10,071 nt of DNA from positions 1-10,071 of the forward strand of contig WFRP01000073.1 of the NCBI GenBank assembly GCA_015486505.1. Reading direction: 5' to 3'. A program made the translations under genes and the position numbers. Each line of letters opens with the position of its first letter. Within the stretch, counting starts at the first letter, position 1. The notes beneath the pieces were generated by a model. It saw nothing but the letters and a program-made list of their open reading frames with translations. It was not told where the DNA came from and made no database searches. The DNA comes from Pseudomonadota bacterium (GTDB taxonomy: Bacteria; Desulfobacterota; Anaeroferrophillalia; Anaeroferrophillales; Tharpellaceae). Below, in pieces: positions 6,183 through 10,071 of this stretch.

Positions 6183-7439
6183 CTAACCCATCAATTTTCG
6201 GGCGGCATCCCGGGCAGCGGCAATAATTTCGGCTTCGCCTTCGACCTTGCGCCCCTGCATTAAAACCTTGCCGGCCACAATTGTCGTATCGACGACCGCC
6301 CCGGAAGCGGCATAGACCAGATCTGAAATCAGGTTATGACCGGGCGCCATTTCGGGCCGCTCGCAGTCAATCAGAAGCAAGTCGGCATCGTAACCCTCGG
6401 CGATAACGCCGCCGTTTAAGCCGAAAATTTCAGCCCCGCCCGCCGTCGCCATGCGCCAGACCTCAGCGGCGGTCTGCACGGTCGGATCATTAATCGCGAA
6501 TTTCTGCAGCAGCGCTGAAAATTTCATGGTCTCAAACATATCAAGGTTATTATTGCTGCCGCAGCCGTCGGTACCCAGGCCCACCGGCACCCCGTGTTCA
6601 ACAAAGTGACGATAGGAGAAGGTTTTACCAACCGCAAGTTTCATATTGGAGACCGGGTTATTAATCACCTTAACCTGTTTTTCTTCGAGCAATCCCATCT
6701 CGTTTTCATCAAGCCAGACCGCGTGGGCGGCGACCAGTTTATCACTTAAAAGTCCTAAGTCATTAAGATACGCAACCGGCCGCAGACCATTATTGGCGAG
6801 ACAATCCTTAACTTCCTGCTCGGTTTCGGAAAGATGAGTGTGGATCATAAGGTTGTTTTCGGCGGCAAAATCCCGGACCCACTCCAGACCGGCCCGGGAA
6901 ACGGTGTAGATCGCGTGCGGTCCGAGAACGAATTTGAGCCGGGGCGAGAAACCGGCGCTTAACTGAAAACGTTCACGGTTAACCGCAATCTGCTCTTCAA
7001 GCCGCGCCGGATCGTTAAGATCAATAATCACCCCGCTTAACGCGGCCCTAAGCCCCATCTCGTCAACGGCCCGGGCGGTCGCGGCAAAATGCCAATACAT
7101 ATCGTTAAAGAAAACCGTGCCGCTTTTTATCATCTCAAGACAGGCGAGACGGGCCCCGTGATAAACCAGCTCTTCGGTCAATTTTTCTTCCAGCGGCCAG
7201 ATTTTGGTCGTCAGCCACTCCATCAGCTCCATATCATCGCCGTAACCGCGGAACAGGGTCATCGCCGCGTGGCTGTGGCCGTTATAAAGGCCCGGCACCA
7301 CGGCTTTGCCCGCGCCCTCAAGTATCCGCTCAGCCCCGGCATCATTGATCTCGGGAGCAATCTTTTTGATCAAACCATCAGCCAGTAAAATATCAACCGG
7401 CGCTCCATCAAGAACTACCTGCCGTAATAATAAACTCAT
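6183..7439 (-). CDS. mtaD: 5-methylthioadenosine/S-adenosylhomocysteine deaminase
   Basis: This 418-residue amidohydrolase has the full length and motifs of the MTA/SAH deaminase family. It converts MTA to 5'-methylthioinosine, and SAH to S-inosylhomocysteine, with release of ammonia. Visible features are PGLYNGHSHAAMTLFRG with metal ligands H55 and H57, the substrate-side GPHAIYT (H175), HTHLSET (H202 as metal ligand, E205 towards substrate), AAHAVWL (H239) and GLGTDGCGSNNNLD (D291). These match the arrangement in the Thermotoga enzyme of known structure. The start is supported by GGAG 6 bases upstream. The gene follows the phosphorylase by 105 bases and precedes the CYTH gene by 10. Related amidohydrolases (guanine or chlorohydrolases) share the fold, but FNDMYW, HTHLSE and SNNNLD favour the MTA/SAH group. 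The phosphorylase next door makes MTA the more likely main substrate. Confidence 0.92.
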   Translation of the reverse strand: MSLLLRQVVLDGAPVDILLADGLIKKIAPEINDAGAERILEGAGKAVVPGLYNGHSHAAMTLFRGYGDDMELMEWLTTKIWPLEEKLTEELVYHGARLACLEMIKSGTVFFNDMYWHFAATARAVDEMGLRAALSGVIIDLNDPARLEEQIAVNRERFQLSAGFSPRLKFVLGPHAIYTVSRAGLEWVRDFAAENNLMIHTHLSETEQEVKDCLANNGLRPVAYLNDLGLLSDKLVAAHAVWLDENEMGLLEEKQVKVINNPVSNMKLAVGKTFSYRHFVEHGVPVGLGTDGCGSNNNLDMFETMKFSALLQKFAINDPTVQTAAEVWRMATAGGAEIFGLNGGVIAEGYDADLLLIDCERPEMAPGHNLISDLVYAASGAVVDTTIVAGKVLMQGRKVEGEAEIIAAARDAARKLMG

Positions 7440-7544
7440 TATTTACTCCATAAATTTTTACGAACGTGACAACAAAGAAACCGAAGAACGGCTATTGTCC
7501 GGGTGAGTCCGTATGGGTCTGTATGGGTCTGTGGCAAAACCAAA
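7440..7544. other. Intergenic gap with a decamer tandem repeat
   Basis: This is the largest gap within the six-gene run. GTATGGGTCT occurs twice in tandem at 7511-7530. I see no convincing promoter or terminator here, so read-through from the phosphorylase gene into mtaD is the simplest reading. Confidence 0.5.
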
Positions 7545-8252
7545 TCAAGCCTGCTCAGAAAGCTGTGAAATTACCGCCGGCAGCAGTTCAGCCAGAATCT
7601 GACTGTTTTTTTTCTGCGCTTTTTCGACTTCAGCAATATCGACCGTCTGTTCACAAACACCATTGGCATAATTATCGACCAGACAGATAGACGCATATTC
7701 AAGGTCAAGCTCACGCGCCAGGGTCGCTTCATTGGCCATCGTCATCCCGACAACCTCGCCCCAGGCTGAAATAACTCTGATTTCGGCCTGAGTTTCAAAA
7801 CGGGGGCCGGTCGTCTGAATATAGGTTCCGGTCGTCAGCAATTTAATTTTTAATGCGGCGGCCGCGCTGATTACCGCGGCCCGAACCGCAGCCGACAACC
7901 CCGGAGTGACAAATTCGAGACGATCATCAAAAAAAGTTTTTATCGCCCAGGGGTTAAAATAATCATCCGGCAGCAGCAAAGAGCCCGGCGGCAAATCCGC
8001 CTTAAGACTGCCGGTTGAATTAACCGCAAGAACATATTTGACGCCGCACTCTTTAAGGGCCGCGATATTGGCCCGATGCTTAAGTTTATGCGGCGGCAGC
8101 GGCGGGGTTCCATGGCGCTGCAGAAAAACCAGCCTGGCATTTTCCGCAACCGTCACCAAACCATATTCGGTAACAATTTCACGTTGATTCAACCCGGCAA
8201 AAAGCTCAACTGCCAAAACCCCGCTGCCGCCGATCACACCGATCTTACTCAC
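7545..8252 (-). CDS. Purine nucleoside phosphorylase of the MTAP family, probably methylthioinosine phosphorylase
   Basis: The 235-residue product belongs to the trimeric PNP/MTAP family. Motifs are GGSG (8-11, phosphate loop), LQRHG (44-48), NSTGSL (78-83), TYIQTTGPRFET (143-154) and VGMTMANEATLARE (168-181). In human MTAP, two Asp residues near the end (ATDYDCW) bind the 6-amino group. Here the matching stretch is VDNYANG, with N194 and A196 in their place. Such changes mark enzymes that prefer 6-oxopurines, such as the MTI phosphorylase known from Pseudomonas aeruginosa (EC 2.4.2.44). With the MTA deaminase gene next, MTI to hypoxanthine plus methylthioribose-1-phosphate is the likely reaction. 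The start is GTG (8252-8250), chosen because GGAG lies 8 bases ahead and MSKIGVIGGSG fits the family's N-terminus. The gap to the upstream nitroreductase gene is 32 bases. A general inosine/guanosine phosphorylase remains possible. Confidence 0.88.
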   Translation of the reverse strand: MSKIGVIGGSGVLAVELFAGLNQREIVTEYGLVTVAENARLVFLQRHGTPPLPPHKLKHRANIAALKECGVKYVLAVNSTGSLKADLPPGSLLLPDDYFNPWAIKTFFDDRLEFVTPGLSAAVRAAVISAAAALKIKLLTTGTYIQTTGPRFETQAEIRVISAWGEVVGMTMANEATLARELDLEYASICLVDNYANGVCEQTVDIAEVEKAQKKNSQILAELLPAVISQLSEQA

Positions 8253-8284
8253 CTGGCAATCTCCATTTTCAACAACACCCCGCT

Positions 8285-8908
8285 CTAAAGATTTTTTACG
8301 ACATATTCGAGAGGCTGCTTTTTCGGCCCTAAAGCCTCCCGTTTAGGGTAACCCAGGGGGATTACCGCCATAAATTCGCCCTGAGCCTCGCCTAAAAAAG
8401 CTAAAACTTCACGTTTGATTAAAAAAAGAATTCCGAGCCAGACACTGCCGATACCGAGCGCGGTCGCCGCCAGCAGCAGGTTTTCAACCGCGGCGGCCGA
8501 GCTCTGAATCTCCATCGTGCGAAAGAAATCATCCGAGGCTTCCGCTTCAATCTTGAAAAGTTCAGTCCCGTGCTCAATCAAGGTTCCGGTATTCATCGCC
8601 GCAATCACTACCGGCGCGCCGGCAATGCTGCGGCTCGCCATCCGCAAAATAGATGATGAGGGTTTGGGAAATGCTGAGGCCTTCTGCGAAACCAGCCGGG
8701 CCAGATCCTGTTTTTTCTGATTGCGGATCACAACAAATTTCCAGGATTGCTGATTGTGGGCCGAGGGGGCCTGATTCGCGGCATCCAGTATCGTCCGAAT
8801 CAACTCATCACTCAAGGGCCGCTCCTGAAACAGCCGCACACTCCGCCGCTGGTGGATAGTTTGCAGGGTCTCAAAGGTTTCGATGGCGTTTTCGGTGATT
8901 TTGCTCAT
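8285..8908 (-). CDS. Nitroreductase-family FMN oxidoreductase
   Basis: This 207-residue protein has the nitroreductase fold. The N-terminal FMN-phosphate motif is RRSVRLF (21-27). PLSDELIRTILDAA is followed by PSAHNQQSWKFVVI (48-61), the signature flavin contact. The dimer and flavin segment SSAAAVENLLLAATALGIG lies at 136-154, and the end has IPLGYPKR (183-190). Such enzymes use NAD(P)H to reduce nitro groups, quinones, enones or other flavin substrates; the physiological substrate cannot be read from sequence. AGGAAG lies 8 bases ahead of the ATG and sits inside the end of the Fic gene, whose stop overlaps this start by 4 bases (ATGA). The two are therefore probably translated together. The C-terminus KNL is close to the expected family end, so the gene looks intact. 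Confidence 0.9.
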   Translation of the reverse strand: MSKITENAIETFETLQTIHQRRSVRLFQERPLSDELIRTILDAANQAPSAHNQQSWKFVVIRNQKKQDLARLVSQKASAFPKPSSSILRMASRSIAGAPVVIAAMNTGTLIEHGTELFKIEAEASDDFFRTMEIQSSAAAVENLLLAATALGIGSVWLGILFLIKREVLAFLGEAQGEFMAVIPLGYPKREALGPKKQPLEYVVKNL

Positions 8909-9900
8909 ACTTTATACTTCCTGTATTTCTGCTTCGGGCTACGAGGGCTATCAGGAAATTGCATCTCGATGTATTGCTGCTTCAGAGCAGGTTCAAGATA
9001 ATTTTTCCTGAAAGTCGGCTTATGGGATAAATCCAACAATTGCATAATCTCCACTGCACTTAGCCAACTTTCGGGCAATACATTTAACAACTTTTTTACT
9101 TGGTCGCTTACTTGGTCGCTTACTTGGTCGCTCCGGGTTTGTAAGGTGTTAATCGCCTCTAACATAGCGCTGCACATATAGCGGATAAATAAGGTACTTT
9201 CTCCACTCGCCCCGGATTGTCGCAGGGCATCGTAATAGCCTTGTTGTTTACTTTTAATCATATTTTCAACTGGAATCAGTGAAAATACTGGATTCCAGTA
9301 ATTCAGCATTAAATACTGCCAAAAACGCCCCATACGACCATTGCCGTCTTCAAAGGGATGGATAAACTCAAGCTCATAATGAAACACGCTACTACTGATC
9401 AGCGGATGGGTTGTCGTCTCTTGCAACCACGCAAACAGATCAGACATTAACCCCGACACCCGATTGGCAGGTGGTGCAACATGACTTACACCGCCTGCGC
9501 CATAAACACCCACTGCCTTATGTCGATATTGCCCCGCATGGTCAAGCAGATCTCCCATCAATAATTGGTGCGCTTGCAATAAATGTTGCTGGTTTAGAAA
9601 ATCAAACTCATCGGCCTGTTGATACAACAAAATAGCCCCCTGTGCTTCGCTGATTTCACGCATGGGCGCGATGACACTCTTGCCTTCCAGCACAGCGGTA
9701 ATTTGTTGTTCATCCAGCGTATTTCCCTCTATTTGCAAAGTGCCGGTAATCGTTTTGATCTGGCTGATTTTGCGTAGTTGAATTGCCTGCGGGCTGTTTC
9801 TCAGGTAGTCTATCCTTCCCAGCTCATGAGAAATGCCGGCGATTAAATCAATGATGTCATCGGTGATGGTGAAGGGTGGCGTGTAGTTCATATCATCCAT
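8905..9900 (-). CDS. Fic-family AMP transferase with built-in (class II) inhibitory motif
   Basis: The 331-residue protein carries the full Fic catalytic motif HPFEDGNGRMGR at 181-192, with the catalytic H181 and anion-binding N187/R189 region. Fic enzymes usually transfer AMP to a hydroxyl side chain of a target protein. TLQIEGN at 54-60 fits the inhibitory motif (S/T)xxxE(G/N). Its position N-terminal to the Fic core marks class II, where E58 would block productive ATP binding, so no separate antitoxin is needed. A linker with SDQV three times (257-268) leads to a winged-helix-like C-terminal domain ending PKQKYRKYKV, common in this subgroup. Length and motifs are complete. GAGG lies only 1 base ahead of the first ATG but 10 bases ahead of Met4, so Met4 (9889-9891) may be the true start. 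The gene looks richer in A+T than its neighbours, suggesting transfer. Target and regulation are unknown. Confidence 0.92.
   Translation of the reverse strand: MDDMNYTPPFTITDDIIDLIAGISHELGRIDYLRNSPQAIQLRKISQIKTITGTLQIEGNTLDEQQITAVLEGKSVIAPMREISEAQGAILLYQQADEFDFLNQQHLLQAHQLLMGDLLDHAGQYRHKAVGVYGAGGVSHVAPPANRVSGLMSDLFAWLQETTTHPLISSSVFHYELEFIHPFEDGNGRMGRFWQYLMLNYWNPVFSLIPVENMIKSKQQGYYDALRQSGASGESTLFIRYMCSAMLEAINTLQTRSDQVSDQVSDQVKKLLNVLPESWLSAVEIMQLLDLSHKPTFRKNYLEPALKQQYIEMQFPDSPRSPKQKYRKYKV
9098..9133. repeat. Three tandem 12-base repeats inside the Fic gene
   Basis: ACTTGGTCGCTT is present twice, followed by a third copy with one change at the end (ACTTGGTCGCTC). Each unit encodes four residues (SDQV in phase), so gain or loss of units keeps the reading frame. 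It lies in the linker between the Fic core and the C-terminal domain, where length changes should be tolerated. Confidence 0.9.
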
Positions 9901-9908
9901 GCCTCATT

Positions 9909-9936
9909 ATTGTATTGCGCCGGTGTTTCTAACACC
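9909..9936 (-). promoter_or_regulatory. Candidate -10 box and inverted repeat upstream of the Fic gene
   Basis: On the minus strand TACAAT (9914-9909) matches the -10 consensus at 5 of 6. No good -35 box lies 16-18 bases further up. Just upstream is a perfect inverted repeat GGTGTT, AGA, AACACC (9936-9922), which would fall in the spacer region and could be an operator. Transcripts from this box would have a leader of only a few bases. This is weak, pattern-based evidence. Confidence 0.25.
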
Positions 9937-9977
9937 TGATACCGATGCCATTATTTAATTTATCCATTGCCCATTTT

Positions 9978-10064
9978 TTAGTACCTTACAGGTTATTTTC
10001 TTGTTTTTTTCGACAGTTTTTTCAACTATAAAAACAAGAAAATGTTCTGATAAAAGTACTTATT
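9978..10064 (-). repeat. Long-palindrome repeat, copy 5, in inverted orientation
   Basis: Read on the minus strand this 87-base copy has the same ends as copies 2 and 3: AATAAGTACTTTTATCAG at the left and CTGTAAGGTACTAA at the right. The inner arms are ATTTTCTTGTTTTT and AAAAACAAGAAAAT. The roughly 20-base loop holds its own small hairpin (AGTT/AACT). The outer arms are AGTAC/GTACT, where copy 3 has AGTGC/GCACT, so both arms differ together. TTTGCGGGC beyond it resembles the G+C segment seen left of the other copies, so an array may continue past the window. Confidence 0.8.
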
Positions 10065-10071
10065 TGCGGGC

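Noticed and set aside
7440..7544. Riboswitch between the phosphorylase and mtaD genes
   Set aside because: The 105-base gap has only a short decamer duplication and no fold resembling SAM, SAH or purine riboswitch cores that I can recognise.
8905..9900. Fic as the toxin of a two-gene toxin-antitoxin pair
   Set aside because: The inhibitory motif TLQIEGN is inside the same protein (class II), and no small antitoxin gene is found on either side; the neighbour is a nitroreductase.

Overview
All eight genes lie on the minus strand, so transcription runs from right to left. Base composition is mixed, around 50% G+C or slightly above in most genes. Shine-Dalgarno sites are clear, several genes nearly touch or overlap, and one protein carries a Sec signal peptide with an exported thioredoxin fold. 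This looks like a Gram-negative bacterial chromosome. The gene set (a PreP-type M16C peptidase, an adenine deaminase of the Ade family, and an MTA/SAH deaminase) fits Desulfobacterota (former Deltaproteobacteria) or a similar anaerobic lineage. That is an inference; no rRNA or marker gene is present to settle it.

Layout by position. (1) 1-2426: a large M16C metallopeptidase, cut off at its C-terminus by the window edge. It overlaps by 4 bases (2423-3358) an exported thioredoxin-fold protein, and the two form one operon. A candidate promoter with a palindrome over its -35 box lies just upstream. (2) 3359-3945: 587 bases with no gene. The left part is the promoter region. The right part (about 3558-3942) is an array of long imperfect palindromes separated by G+C-rich hairpins with a period of about 125 bases. 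(3) 3946-9900: a six-gene run read in the order Fic protein, nitroreductase, purine nucleoside phosphorylase, MTA/SAH deaminase, CYTH protein, adenine deaminase. Successive junctions are a 4-base overlap, then gaps of 32, 105, 10 and 13 bases. (4) 9901-10071: the upstream region of the Fic gene, with another copy of the palindromic repeat in the opposite orientation. The six-gene run is therefore bracketed by inverted copies of one repeat family.

How the genes work together. The core is purine salvage from methylthioadenosine (MTA). The deaminase would turn MTA into methylthioinosine (MTI). The phosphorylase has Asn and Ala where adenine-specific MTA phosphorylases have two Asp residues, so it probably splits MTI into hypoxanthine and methylthioribose-1-phosphate. 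The adenine deaminase also yields hypoxanthine, so both routes meet there. The CYTH protein (triphosphate-binding tunnel fold) sits between the two deaminases with no obvious role in this pathway. The Fic gene looks compositionally different and is translationally coupled to a nitroreductase; it may be a later arrival at the head of the run.

The strongest unexplained signal is the palindromic repeat family. Its copies differ in sequence, but at three separate places both arms have changed together so that pairing is kept. This suggests that the folded form, as RNA or DNA, matters or is actively copied.
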